In this document: positions 40,935 to 49,646 of the stretch, one piece after another
Numbering within the stretch: the first letter of the stretch is position 1
Layout: each line of letters opens with the position of its first letter
Assembly (NCBI RefSeq): GCF_000423565.1
Contig: NZ_AUIF01000057.1
Location: forward strand, 1-57,453
Source: Runella zeae DSM 19591
GTDB lineage: Bacteria > Bacteroidota > Bacteroidia > Cytophagales > Spirosomataceae
Length of the DNA: 57,453 bases
Direction of reading: 5' to 3'
Program-made: the position numbers and the translations under genes
The notes under the pieces: model-generated
What the model was told of the DNA's origin: nothing
Databases searched by the model: none
What the model saw: the letters and a program-made list of their open reading frames with translations, nothing else

Positions 40935-42632
40935 TCAACCCACTTTGTTTTCTTTGCCCATTATTTGTTGATATCCCCAGGCAAAACCTATCACCAACAA
41001 GCAGCCGATAACATTGAGCCACAAAAAGGCCGTTAGGTCAAACCACCAACACAATACCACGGCGATTTCGGCGAGTACAGCCCCCCAGAAAGTAGCCCTT
41101 CCTCCCAGTTTTTTGAAATAAAAAGCGACCAAAAATATCCCCAGAATAACGCCATAAAAAAGCGACCCTAAAATATTGACGGCCTCAATCATACTTCCTA
41201 GCTTACTGGCATATTGAGCTACTATCACACAGAAAATCCCCCAGCCAATCGTGGCTAAACGCGAAGCATTTAAAAAATGATTTTCTGAGCCTTCTTTACG
41301 ATAAAATCGCTTGTAAATATCAATCACCGTCGTAGAGGCAAGTGAGTTGTAAGCCGCCGCAATCGACCCCATAGATGCACTAAAGATGACCGCTATCAAG
41401 AGTCCAATCAATCCAATAGGCAATCTATCCAGTACAAATCTCAAAAAGACATAATTGACATCGCTCGTATCTGCCGTGGGGTTGTTTTTTTTAATCAATG
41501 CCACGGCTTCACTTTTTAGCTCTTTTTTGGCTTTATCGGCTTCATTGATGGTATTTTGCCAACGCTCTACTTCCGACGATTGATCTTTTTCAAGGGCCTG
41601 AGCCAAATTATCAACCGCCTCCCGTTGATTACTTACCAAACGTTGATGCTTTGTTTCAAGACTCTCATAATCAGCCGCATATTGACTACTTTTTAGTTTA
41701 TCGATTTCGACTTGATTAAAAAACAAGGGGGCGGGATTGTATTGATAATACACAAAAACCAATATTCCTACCAGCAAAATCAAAAACTGCATCGGGATTT
41801 TGAGTAGACCATTCATCATCAAACCCAAACGGCTCTGCCCAATAGACTGCCCTGTCAAATAGCGTCCGACTTGTGACTGATCCGTGCCAAAGTAAGACAA
41901 TTGAAGAAAAAAGCCACCAATCAAACCCGACCAAAGATTGTAACGGCTATTGGGGTCAAAATGAAAATCGATGGTATTGATACGCCCGGCCTTTCCCGCG
42001 ATTTTGAGAGCATCTACAAAGCCTACTTCAGCCGGCAATAAATGCACCACCATATACCCTGCCACAAACATGGCCACTGTTACGATGATCATCTGTTGCA
42101 AATGCGTATGAGAAATGGCTTTGGTCCCACCCGAAACTGTGTATACCAATACGACGGTACCCATTAAGATATTGGTCCAAGTCAAATCCCACCCCAATAT
42201 AGTAGCAAGGATGATAGAAGGTGCATAAATAGAAAGCCCCGTAGACAAGCCACGCGAAAGCAAAAAAAGAATTACTGTAAATATCCTTACCCGACCGTCA
42301 AAACGAGTTTCGAGGAATTCGTAGGCAGTAAAGACTTTGAGTCTATGAAATATCGGAACAAAGGTGATACTCAGCACCACCATTGCTAAAGGAAGCCCAA
42401 AATAAAACTGAACAAAGCGCATACCATCAGCAAAACCTTGTCCGGGTGCAGACAAAAAAGTAATGGCACTCGCTTGGGTGGCCATTACCGAAAAACACAC
42501 ATGATACCAAGGAAGAGATTGATTAGCGATAAGATAATCCTCAATGTTTTGTTTTCCACGGCTACGATACATGCCATAAATGACAATAAAACTGAGGGTT
42601 CCTATCAGTACAAGCCAATCGATAAAACTCAT
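40935..42632 (-). CDS. Sodium:solute symporter (SSS family)
   Basis: A 565-residue inner-membrane transporter of the SSS family, with about 13 hydrophobic helices. The N-terminus MSFIDWLVLIGTLSFIVIYG, the loop RSRGKQNIEDYLIANQSLPW and the segment VMATQASAITFLSAPGQGFADG are typical. A conserved region YTVSGGTKAISHTHLQQMII follows, then FGTDQSQVGRYLTGQS and, after a charged cytoplasmic insert (~325-390), FSASMGSIAAAYNSLASTTVIDIYKRF. Substrate cannot be read from the sequence; relatives carry sugars, sialic acid or vitamins. The charged insert is longer than usual. A 46-residue membrane protein gene lies upstream in the same direction. Confidence 0.93.
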   Translation of the reverse strand: MSFIDWLVLIGTLSFIVIYGMYRSRGKQNIEDYLIANQSLPWYHVCFSVMATQASAITFLSAPGQGFADGMRFVQFYFGLPLAMVVLSITFVPIFHRLKVFTAYEFLETRFDGRVRIFTVILFLLSRGLSTGLSIYAPSIILATILGWDLTWTNILMGTVVLVYTVSGGTKAISHTHLQQMIIVTVAMFVAGYMVVHLLPAEVGFVDALKIAGKAGRINTIDFHFDPNSRYNLWSGLIGGFFLQLSYFGTDQSQVGRYLTGQSIGQSRLGLMMNGLLKIPMQFLILLVGILVFVYYQYNPAPLFFNQVEIDKLKSSQYAADYESLETKHQRLVSNQREAVDNLAQALEKDQSSEVERWQNTINEADKAKKELKSEAVALIKKNNPTADTSDVNYVFLRFVLDRLPIGLIGLLIAVIFSASMGSIAAAYNSLASTTVIDIYKRFYRKEGSENHFLNASRLATIGWGIFCVIVAQYASKLGSMIEAVNILGSLFYGVILGIFLVAFYFKKLGGRATFWGAVLAEIAVVLCWWFDLTAFLWLNVIGCLLVIGFAWGYQQIMGKENKVG

Positions 42633-42674
42633 TTGTAAAAAGGTTAGGGATGAAAAATAATAGTAAGGTGAGGA

Positions 42675-42815
42675 TTACGAAAAGTAACGCATCATCAGAT
42701 AAAATAGCACAATAAGTACAAACAATGTACCAATTACTACAGCATACATCTGAGGCCAATTTTTAATAAAAGGTGGAAGACCATCTCGGCTATTTTCGGG
42801 TGAATTTTGCTCCAT
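42675..42815 (-). CDS. Small single-pass membrane protein, symporter partner
   Basis: A 46-residue gene. It starts MEQNSPENSRDGLPPFIKNW, then has one strong membrane helix (about residues 23-42, MYAVVIGTLFVLIVLFYLMM) and ends RYFS. The cytoplasmic N-terminus with a 'LPPFIKNWPQMYA' stretch resembles the tiny companion proteins found before SSS symporters in Bacteroidota. Its stop is 42 bp upstream of the symporter start, in the same direction, so the two are probably one operon. A role in symporter assembly or stability is inference. Confidence 0.75.
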   Translation of the reverse strand: MEQNSPENSRDGLPPFIKNWPQMYAVVIGTLFVLIVLFYLMMRYFS

Positions 42816-43012
42816 AGGGTGTTAGGTTTTAAACCAAAATTTGTTTTACAATAAAAAAATAACCAAAATGCGTGCCGTAAAAATACTTCTAATCCAGAAG
42901 TATGATAATATGTACTTATAGAAAGTCAAAAAAGACGCCTAAATCGTACAAAAAACTGATTCAACAACATTTCTCTTGTAAAATAAACCCTTTCACTCTA
43001 TCTACTTATTGC

Positions 43013-43771
43013 ATGATTTTCCAAAATCAAGTAGTCATCATCACGGGCGGCTGCTCAGGACTGGGTCGAGCCGCTGCGTTGAAATTTGCCCAGCAAGGAG
43101 CCAAAGTTTTTGTTGCAGACCTTTCTGAAAAGGAAGGCGACGAACTAGTAGAAACCTTGACTCAATTGGGTACAGAAGCGGCCTTCGCCCGTATCGACGT
43201 CAGAGATGTAGAAGATGTTCAACGCATGATTGAAGACTGCACGAGGCGGTTTGGCGACATTCACATTCTGGTCAACAGTGCTGGTATCTTAGGACCCCGT
43301 ACACGTACCGAGCGCTATGCCCTCCATGATTTCAGACAAGTACTAGAAGTCAATGTAGTAGGATTGTTTAATTGTATGCAAGCGGTACTTCCTCATTTTT
43401 TGGCTAAAAAAAAGGGCAACATTGTCAATATCGCTTCTGTGGCAGGGCTCAATGGTTTTGCAGGACATGTAGGTTATAGTGCCAGCAAACACGCCGTAGT
43501 AGGTATCACCCGCACGGCTGCCCTCGAATACGCCAAGCATGGCATTCGTATCAATGCCGTATGTCCGGCTTTTACGCTTACGCCTATGCTAGAAGCAGCT
43601 ATGCTCAACGACGATACAAATTACCTCGACGCCTTGCAAAATGCCATTCCGATGAAGCGTTTTGCCCAACCCGAAGAAATCGCCGATGCCATTTTATACG
43701 TAGCATCTCCTGCTGCTTCTTTCATGACAGGCCATACGCTGGTTTTGGATGGGGGGCTGACAACCACTTAA
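43013..43771 (+). CDS. SDR-family oxidoreductase
   Basis: A 252-residue short-chain dehydrogenase with the ATG at 43013 (MIFQNQVVIITGGCSGLGRA); the frame upstream of it has no family similarity. It has the cofactor motif TGGCSGLG, VADLSE, NSAGILG, active-site Ser in NIASVAGL, YSASKHAVVG (Tyr-x3-Lys) and the C-terminal MTGHTLVLDGG. The aspartate after beta-2 (VADLS) suggests NAD(H) preference. Substrate is not determined; 3-oxoacyl or hydroxy-steroid type alcohols are typical. First of three genes with a SnoaL-like protein and a second SDR. Confidence 0.92.
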   Translation: MIFQNQVVIITGGCSGLGRAAALKFAQQGAKVFVADLSEKEGDELVETLTQLGTEAAFARIDVRDVEDVQRMIEDCTRRFGDIHILVNSAGILGPRTRTERYALHDFRQVLEVNVVGLFNCMQAVLPHFLAKKKGNIVNIASVAGLNGFAGHVGYSASKHAVVGITRTAALEYAKHGIRINAVCPAFTLTPMLEAAMLNDDTNYLDALQNAIPMKRFAQPEEIADAILYVASPAASFMTGHTLVLDGGLTTT

Positions 43772-43824
43772 TACAGATTCTCATCTTTTAGATATTTGTT
43801 TTCGAACCGATAAAGTCTCCTATC

Positions 43825-44298
43825 ATGCATCCTCATCAAGCACTTATCGAGCGCTTTTATACAGCCTTCCAACAAAAGGATTATCTCACTATGCAGCAAT
43901 GCTACCATCCAGATGTTCGGTTTTCAGACCCTGTATTTCCTAAGTTAAAAGGCGCAGAAGCAGGACTCATGTGGCAAATGCTTCTAAGTCGTAGTCAAGA
44001 TTTTCAAATGACTTTTAGCAATGTTGAAGCCAATGCTCAAAAAGGCAGCTGCGATTGGGTAGCTACTTACACTTTTACTTCCACCGGACGATTGGTAAAA
44101 AATGTCGTACACGCAGAATTTTTGTTTAAAGATGGACTCATCTCACGGCACGACGACCACTTTAGTTTTTATGAATGGGCATCTCAAGCATTAGGTTTTA
44201 CTGGAAAACTATTGGGATGGAGTCGTTATTTGGAAGAAAAAATACAAACCAAAGCAGCGGAAGGCCTTCAAAAATTTATCCAACAAACCAATCCATGA
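43825..44298 (+). CDS. SnoaL/NTF2-like family protein
   Basis: A 157-residue cytoplasmic protein of the NTF2-like cone fold. Typical beginning: HQALIERFYTAFQQKDYLTM, then CYHPDVRFSDPVFPKLKGAE. The following strands (MTFSNVEANAQKGSCDWVATYTF, KNVVHAEFLFKDGLISRHDDHF) fit SnoaL-like proteins, which include ketosteroid-isomerase-type enzymes and small-molecule binders. No catalytic residue can be named with certainty. It lies between two SDR genes; the next starts inside its stop codon (ATGA), so it probably acts in the same small-molecule pathway. Confidence 0.88.
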   Translation: MHPHQALIERFYTAFQQKDYLTMQQCYHPDVRFSDPVFPKLKGAEAGLMWQMLLSRSQDFQMTFSNVEANAQKGSCDWVATYTFTSTGRLVKNVVHAEFLFKDGLISRHDDHFSFYEWASQALGFTGKLLGWSRYLEEKIQTKAAEGLQKFIQQTNP

Positions 44299-45068
44299 AT
44301 ACACAAGCATTAGAACTTTTTAACCTAACGGGCAAAGTAGCCCTCATTACAGGCGCAAGCAAAGGCATAGGTGAGCAATGTGCTCGTTTTTTTGCCCAAG
44401 TGGGCGCCAAGGTCGTCATCAGTAGTCGCCGCCAAGCTGACCTTGACCAGCTAGCAAATGACATCCGTCAGGAGGGTGGAGAAGTGACTGCAATCGAAGC
44501 ACGTATGGGCGACGAAATTCAAACCAAACATCTTTTTGACAAAACTATCGACATCTACGGTGGTATTGATATATTGGTCAACAACGCCGCTGCCAATCCT
44601 TACTATGGTCCTACAGTAGATTGTCCAGATAGCGCCTATGAAAAAATCATGGATATTAACGTCAAAGCACCTTTTCAGCTATGCAAAATGGTACACCCTA
44701 TCATGAAACTGAGAGGTGGGGGGAGTATTATCAATATCAGTAGTATTGCGGCACTTACTCCAGACCCCGGCCTGGGAATATATAGTGTGAGTAAAGCCGC
44801 ACTCAATATGCTCACCAAAGTTTTTGCCAAAGAATGGGGACAAGATGATATTAGGGTCAACGCTGTGTGTCCGGGGCTTATCAAAACCAAATTCAGCAAA
44901 GCGCTCTGGGAAGATCCCAAAACATTGGCGCATTTTACGAAGCGATTACCCATTTCGCGCATGGGCACCGTCGACGAAGTAGCCGCCTTGGTACTGTACT
45001 TGGCATCAGAAGCTTCAGCTTATACCACAGGAGCTGTATTTACGGTAGACGGCGGAACTACCATATAA
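44295..45068 (+). CDS. SDR-family oxidoreductase (second)
   Basis: A 257-residue SDR. The ATG at 44295 overlaps the preceding stop by 4 nt and gives a standard N-terminus (MNTQALELFNLTGKVALITG). Motifs: TGASKGIG, SSRRQADL (Arg after beta-2, favouring NADPH), NNAAANPYYGP (close to the NNAAvNP form of DHRS4-like enzymes), INISSIAAL, YSVSKAALN and TTGAVFTVDGG. It probably reduces a carbonyl or oxidises an alcohol in the same pathway as its neighbours. Terminator-like hairpin follows. Confidence 0.92.
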   Translation: MNTQALELFNLTGKVALITGASKGIGEQCARFFAQVGAKVVISSRRQADLDQLANDIRQEGGEVTAIEARMGDEIQTKHLFDKTIDIYGGIDILVNNAAANPYYGPTVDCPDSAYEKIMDINVKAPFQLCKMVHPIMKLRGGGSIINISSIAALTPDPGLGIYSVSKAALNMLTKVFAKEWGQDDIRVNAVCPGLIKTKFSKALWEDPKTLAHFTKRLPISRMGTVDEVAALVLYLASEASAYTTGAVFTVDGGTTI

Positions 45069-45076
45069 CCCATGCA

Positions 45077-45108
45077 GTAGGGGTTGTTTTTTTGGAACTA
45101 ACCCCTAC
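45077..45108. terminator. Hairpin between convergent SDR and folA genes
   Basis: GTAGGGGTT-loop-AACCCCTAC, a 9-bp stem with a T-rich loop. It overlaps the last codons of folA, so it is a compact convergent terminator candidate. Confidence 0.55.
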
Positions 45109-45592
45109 GCTCATATACCAAAAACGAATAAGCATATGCATGCTGCGCATCCACCGGAAAATCGTGCGAAGAAATTACCCTAAAATCTTTATCAGAGAAT
45201 TCGGGAAAATGCGCATCTCCCTCAAACACTCCATGCACGACTGTCAGGTGAATACAATCGGCTAGTGGTAAAGCTTGTCTAAAAATCTCCTCCCCTCCTA
45301 TCACAAACACTTCTTTATCGTCTTTGCATTTCTGCAATGCTTCCTGCAAACTTCCCGCCCGTTCGAAGCCTTCCTCCAGCGGAAAGTCTGTTTGACGTGT
45401 AATCACAAAATTCCCACTCTCAGAGGCCAATCTATCGGGAGTATCATAACTCTTACGCCCCATTATCATTCTACAACCTTGAGTGACCTTAAAAAAATTA
45501 TCCCAATCATTGGGTAAATGAGGCCAAGGCAATCGGCCCTGATTCCCGATAACTCTATTTTCGGACATCGCCGCAATCAGTGAAATTCGCAT
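45098..45592 (-). CDS. folA: Dihydrofolate reductase
   Basis: A 164-residue dihydrofolate reductase, starting at the ATG 45592 (MRISLIAAMSENRVIGNQGR). It reduces dihydrofolate to tetrahydrofolate with NADPH. Seen: IGNQGRLPWPHLPNDWDNFF (substrate site; the usual acid sits at the Asp of PNDW), MIMGRKSYDT (cofactor loop), VITRQTDF, VFVIGGEEIFRQALPLAD and the C-terminal strands YSFLVYER. Length is typical (~160). It is usually paired with thyA, which is not in the window. A longer start at 45619 adds nine unlikely residues. Confidence 0.95.
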   Translation of the reverse strand: MRISLIAAMSENRVIGNQGRLPWPHLPNDWDNFFKVTQGCRMIMGRKSYDTPDRLASESGNFVITRQTDFPLEEGFERAGSLQEALQKCKDDKEVFVIGGEEIFRQALPLADCIHLTVVHGVFEGDAHFPEFSDKDFRVISSHDFPVDAQHAYAYSFLVYERRG

Positions 45593-45700
45593 GACATATA
45601 GAGGTTTTGAATGTGCCATAAAATGTTGGCTTTAAAGACAAAGTAATTTTAGGCAGCTACATACAACCTAAAACTAAACGCTACTTAGGTATAAAACAAA

Positions 45701-45727
45701 ACAGCGAGGCAAATGTTGCCCCGCTGT
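45701..45727 (-). terminator. Terminator downstream of the OmpA-family gene
   Basis: ACAGCGaGGCAA-atg-TTGCCcCGCTGT, a 12-bp stem with one mismatch. On the minus strand it is followed by TTTTGTTTT. Confidence 0.85.
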
Positions 45728-45780
45728 CTGTTCCCTATTTATAATTCAGCTACTTTTGCTCTTCATCAAATGGACAAGGA

Positions 45781-48117
45781 TTAGTTACTTGACAGTTCCT
45801 GTCCACCTTCGGGTCTGACTGATAAAATCTTGAACTCAGTACGGCGGTTGAGGCGGTGGTCAGCCTCATCGCATTGGGCTCCGTCTATACAGTCATTTAC
45901 GAGTTCGCTTTCACCATATCCACGGGCTTCCAGACGAGCCGGCGTGATTCCTTTTCTTACGAGATAGTCAAACGCAGCTCTAGCACGGCGCTCCGACAGA
46001 CGGAGGTTATAGGTATCGCTAGCGCGGCTATCAGTAAATGAACGCAACTCGATTTTCATTTGTGGATACTTTTTCATCAAAGCCACCACTTTGTCTAATT
46101 CTCTAGCTGCTTCTGGGCGGATAAAGAACTTATCCAAATCGTAGTAGATATTATCCAGCGTAAACACATCGCCAGTGCCATACATGCTCAAATCGCTTTC
46201 TACCACTTTACGTTTGTTCTTTTTGTTTTTACCAATAGTCTGCTCATTGGTAGCCAAATCCTGCCCTTCAGCTCGTAAGTCGTAGTTACGGTTAGGATCT
46301 ACTTCAAACTCGTAACCACCATCCGAACCCGTCACTACTGTTTTTTCTTGGCCAGTTTTCTGATCTCTCAGCGTTACTTTTACGCCTTCTTGAGGTGCTT
46401 GGTTTACCTCCCGCTTAACAGTCCCTCTCAAGATAGTAGCTTCGCTTTTGTTTAGGTAAATCGATACACTCATTTGAGGTTTACTTGACTGCGTAAGCGT
46501 GGAAAAAAGCACGTTGTTTGTAGCATAGCCTTCTTTTATGGCTTTAAAGTCATATTCGGTCTGCGCTTCTAAACATATCTTAGTAGCTCCGTCGATTCCG
46601 GTTTGTTGAATATCTTGGTTCGAACCGTTTTTAACAATCCTGACATCCGCTCCCTCGATGGGTGAGCCTGTCTTGGCATCCAAGACCAAAATTTCGAGCG
46701 GGCGACAAGTACGTTTGAAACTGTAGATATTATCGTCTGACACACCTTTTACGCGGTTTGAGCTAAAGTAGCCTGTGCCTCTATCGTGGTCGGTAATGAG
46801 CCCAAAATCATCTTTTTCTGAATTGATAGGTGCGCCCAAATTTTGTACTCCTTTGTAAGCAATACCGTCTTTAAGTTCGGCAAAGAAAATATCTAGTCCA
46901 CCAAGTCCCTCATGTCCGTCAGAAGCAAAATAAAGGTTTCCACTGCTATCAATGAAAGGAAACATCTCATTGCCTTCGGTATTTACTTCTTTGCCCAAGT
47001 TGACTGGCGTTCCCCATTGTCCATTGTTATATTCAACAACATACACGTCAGTACCACCATAGCCACCAGGCATATCTGATACAAAATAGAGCTTCGAATC
47101 ATCGGGCGAAAGAGCTGGGTGTCCACAAGAAAAATCATTGTTATTGAATGGCAATTCTTTCACATTTCCCCAATCTTTTCCTTTTTGGTCAGCGATAAAA
47201 AGCTTCAACTTGTTTACTCCGTCGTTGCTCTTGCGGGCTTTACCACTATTATAATTGTTTCTTGTAAAAACTACTTTTGAAAAATCTTTAAAGAAAGAGG
47301 CAGGTCCTTCGTGGTATTTGGTATTGAGGGTACGGCTAAACTTCTCTGCTTTTGTTTTGGGCAAAGGTAAATCTTCGCTTGCACCAGCCATCGCATCATT
47401 GCTCAAAGCCCCTGAACTACCGCCGTTGGCAGAGCCTCCACTCAGGGAGGCGGTGTTGGTACGATATACTTCACGTACCCCTTTCAATGCTGAAGTATCA
47501 GGCGTAAAATATAAATCAAGAAAAGGAGTTTGATTCCAGTTAAACACCCTTTTGATAACACCACTCTCAGCTCTCGACGACACAAACACCAGCCCGCCTT
47601 TATAATACATCGGACTAAAATCAGCTTGGCGTGAGTTAATCGGCAAGTACTCTACACGATACATGGCCGAGTCTTTATAGAAACGATTCATGTCCATGTA
47701 AGTCACCGTAAACTTACGACCCCGTAAATCAGCCGACTGCAATTCGGCGTATTTACTGTACATTTTTTGGGACTCTCGGTACTTACCATTACTTGCCAAG
47801 GCTTGCGCATAGTAAAGGTAGTTTCGGCTGTCGGCGTCATTATAGTTAGCAACTAGCTCACTATAAATACGTTCGGCATTGCGAGTGTCTTGAAGACGGC
47901 GATAACTGTACGCTAGTTTTTCTAGTGCTTCTTTGCGTTCTACAGGATCGCTCTTCTTGTCGGTTCTCAAAAACTCCTCATAACCCCTCACGGCGTCAGA
48001 GTAGCTATAATCATCAAATGCCCGATTGGCTGACCTAAGTCGTGCAGTTTGGGCGAAGGCGTTGAGTGTCAATAGGGTTAGAGCAAGTCCCAACGCGATT
48101 TTACCTACGGTTCTCAT
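45781..48117 (-). CDS. OmpA-family envelope protein with TPR, PD40 and CRD domains
   Basis: A 778-residue exported protein. Domain order: signal peptide (ends AFAQ), TPR-like helices at ~25-140 (SDAVRGYEEFLRTDKK, AERIYSELVANYN), a WD40-like PD40 propeller (~150-470; FSCGHPALSPDDSKLYFVSDMP, DLYFASDGHEGLGGLDIFFA), a carboxypeptidase-regulatory type repeat pair (~480-640, VLDAKTGSPIEGADVRI, RDQKTGQEKTVVTGSDGGYEF), and a C-terminal OmpA peptidoglycan-binding domain (~650-770; RSFTDSRASDTYNLRLSERR, ARGYGESELVNDCIDG). This matches the PorE-type architecture of T9SS-linked envelope proteins, though many paralogues exist and the specific role is uncertain. Confidence 0.9.
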   Translation of the reverse strand: MRTVGKIALGLALTLLTLNAFAQTARLRSANRAFDDYSYSDAVRGYEEFLRTDKKSDPVERKEALEKLAYSYRRLQDTRNAERIYSELVANYNDADSRNYLYYAQALASNGKYRESQKMYSKYAELQSADLRGRKFTVTYMDMNRFYKDSAMYRVEYLPINSRQADFSPMYYKGGLVFVSSRAESGVIKRVFNWNQTPFLDLYFTPDTSALKGVREVYRTNTASLSGGSANGGSSGALSNDAMAGASEDLPLPKTKAEKFSRTLNTKYHEGPASFFKDFSKVVFTRNNYNSGKARKSNDGVNKLKLFIADQKGKDWGNVKELPFNNNDFSCGHPALSPDDSKLYFVSDMPGGYGGTDVYVVEYNNGQWGTPVNLGKEVNTEGNEMFPFIDSSGNLYFASDGHEGLGGLDIFFAELKDGIAYKGVQNLGAPINSEKDDFGLITDHDRGTGYFSSNRVKGVSDDNIYSFKRTCRPLEILVLDAKTGSPIEGADVRIVKNGSNQDIQQTGIDGATKICLEAQTEYDFKAIKEGYATNNVLFSTLTQSSKPQMSVSIYLNKSEATILRGTVKREVNQAPQEGVKVTLRDQKTGQEKTVVTGSDGGYEFEVDPNRNYDLRAEGQDLATNEQTIGKNKKNKRKVVESDLSMYGTGDVFTLDNIYYDLDKFFIRPEAARELDKVVALMKKYPQMKIELRSFTDSRASDTYNLRLSERRARAAFDYLVRKGITPARLEARGYGESELVNDCIDGAQCDEADHRLNRRTEFKILSVRPEGGQELSSN

Positions 48118-48256
48118 GTTGCAAAAGTGTTACAGTAGCAGGAAAATAGGATTCTCTTCTTAGTCACTACCAAATACTATGCCAAACTCAAAAAACTCAT
48201 AAAATCGCTAATAAAAAAGCGAGCAACAAAACAACAAATATCTGAATATCAATATT

Positions 48257-49582
48257 TTATAAAATTTCAAATTTTGATATTTTTTTTCTAATTCCTTCAA
48301 CTTTGAAGCGTTCATCGGCTCTTAGACCTACAACCCAAGCAATTTGCCCCTCAGACTCCAAAACATAAACTTGGTTTTTGAGACTTCTTGGCCACTTGAT
48401 ATCTACCAAAAAATCGCTTATTTTTTTTCGTTTACCATTCATTCCCAATGGACAAAACCAATCCCCCTTTTGCCAAGGTCTCATCCGAAGAGGAAACGTA
48501 AGTTTGGAATAGTCAAGAAAAACAACACTTTGAGACACCCCATAAGCGACCTCAGACAACAGATCCCACTTTAGTATTTTACCTTCAAAAGCCATTTCTC
48601 CCACATTATCAACTATCTCATACGTCAGTACTCCATGCATAGTATGGGTTTGGGGAGTAATAAGCCATTTTTGACGGTCAAAAGTCAATACATGAGTCGT
48701 GGAGAAATATTGTTTTCCCACCTGTCCTTTTCGATTTTTCCATATTTCTTTTACACGTTTATAATCAAACCCATAATCATTGAGCCATAAAGCCAATTTT
48801 TCCAAAGAGGCCGTTTGTTTTTCTAGCTCCTCTATCGCCACCCAGACATTACCTTTCTCATTTTGAATCACCAATGGCCTTTGCCTTTCCAACGCTTCAT
48901 GTAGTATATCTTCGGTAGCTTTGACTCGCTCTGCTAGTTCAGCGGCAGCGGCGGTTATTTGAGGATTCATGGCTTTTAAAATAGGAACCACTTCATGCCT
49001 CAAGCGATTTCGCCCATAATCGACCGAGGCATTAGAGCTATCTTCTCTCCATTTCAAGCCTTTTTCTTGAATGTAACCTAGTAATTCGCCCCGCGTCACC
49101 CCCAATAAAGGTCTTACGAGCTTACCATTCTTGGGCAAAATCCCGTGCAAGCCTGCCAAGCCAGTACCACGAGTCAAATTCAGTAAAATTGTTTCTAGTA
49201 GATCATCTTGATGATGAGCCGTTAGCAAATAGTCATATTTATTTTCAATCAAAACTTCCTCAAACCATTGATAGCGCAAATCCCGTGCGGCCATTTGGGT
49301 AGAAACACCGTTTTGTTTGGCGTACATTTTTGTATCAAAATGTCGAACAAAAAAATCGGCTTTATAGTGATAGGCTAGCTCACGCACAAAGCGTTCGTCA
49401 TAGTCCGACTCTTCTCCTCTCAATTGAAAGTTACAATGAGCTATCCCAAATTGAAAACCAGCCTCATAACATAAGTTGACCAAGGCCACCGAATCTATTC
49501 CGCCGCTGACTGCGATCAAGAGCCGATCTGATACCGTAAACAGTTGTTTTTCGTTAATGTATGTTAAGAATGAGTCTAGCAT
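48257..49582 (-). CDS. tilS: tRNA(Ile)-lysidine synthase
   Basis: A 441-residue TilS, which attaches lysine to C34 of tRNA-Ile(CAU) using ATP so that it reads AUA. The PP-loop AVSGGIDSVALVNL lies near residue 25. Other signatures are AHCNFQLRGEESDYDERFV, LTAHHQDDLLETILLNLTRGTGL and REDSSNASVDYGRNRLRHEVVPIL. The C-terminal part (~300-441) ends with the TilS substrate-binding domain (FPLRMRPWQKGDWFCPLGMNGKR ... KKISDFLVDIKWP). Length matches family. It is divergent from the OstA gene, the two starts being only 64 bp apart (or 28 bp with the alternative OstA start). Confidence 0.95.
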   Translation of the reverse strand: MLDSFLTYINEKQLFTVSDRLLIAVSGGIDSVALVNLCYEAGFQFGIAHCNFQLRGEESDYDERFVRELAYHYKADFFVRHFDTKMYAKQNGVSTQMAARDLRYQWFEEVLIENKYDYLLTAHHQDDLLETILLNLTRGTGLAGLHGILPKNGKLVRPLLGVTRGELLGYIQEKGLKWREDSSNASVDYGRNRLRHEVVPILKAMNPQITAAAAELAERVKATEDILHEALERQRPLVIQNEKGNVWVAIEELEKQTASLEKLALWLNDYGFDYKRVKEIWKNRKGQVGKQYFSTTHVLTFDRQKWLITPQTHTMHGVLTYEIVDNVGEMAFEGKILKWDLLSEVAYGVSQSVVFLDYSKLTFPLRMRPWQKGDWFCPLGMNGKRKKISDFLVDIKWPRSLKNQVYVLESEGQIAWVVGLRADERFKVEGIRKKISKFEIL

Positions 49583-49646
49583 CCGTTTTTAGCTAATTTT
49601 GTGCGTAAATATGGTGACACAACGCAGAGGTCAACAAAAATTTCCG

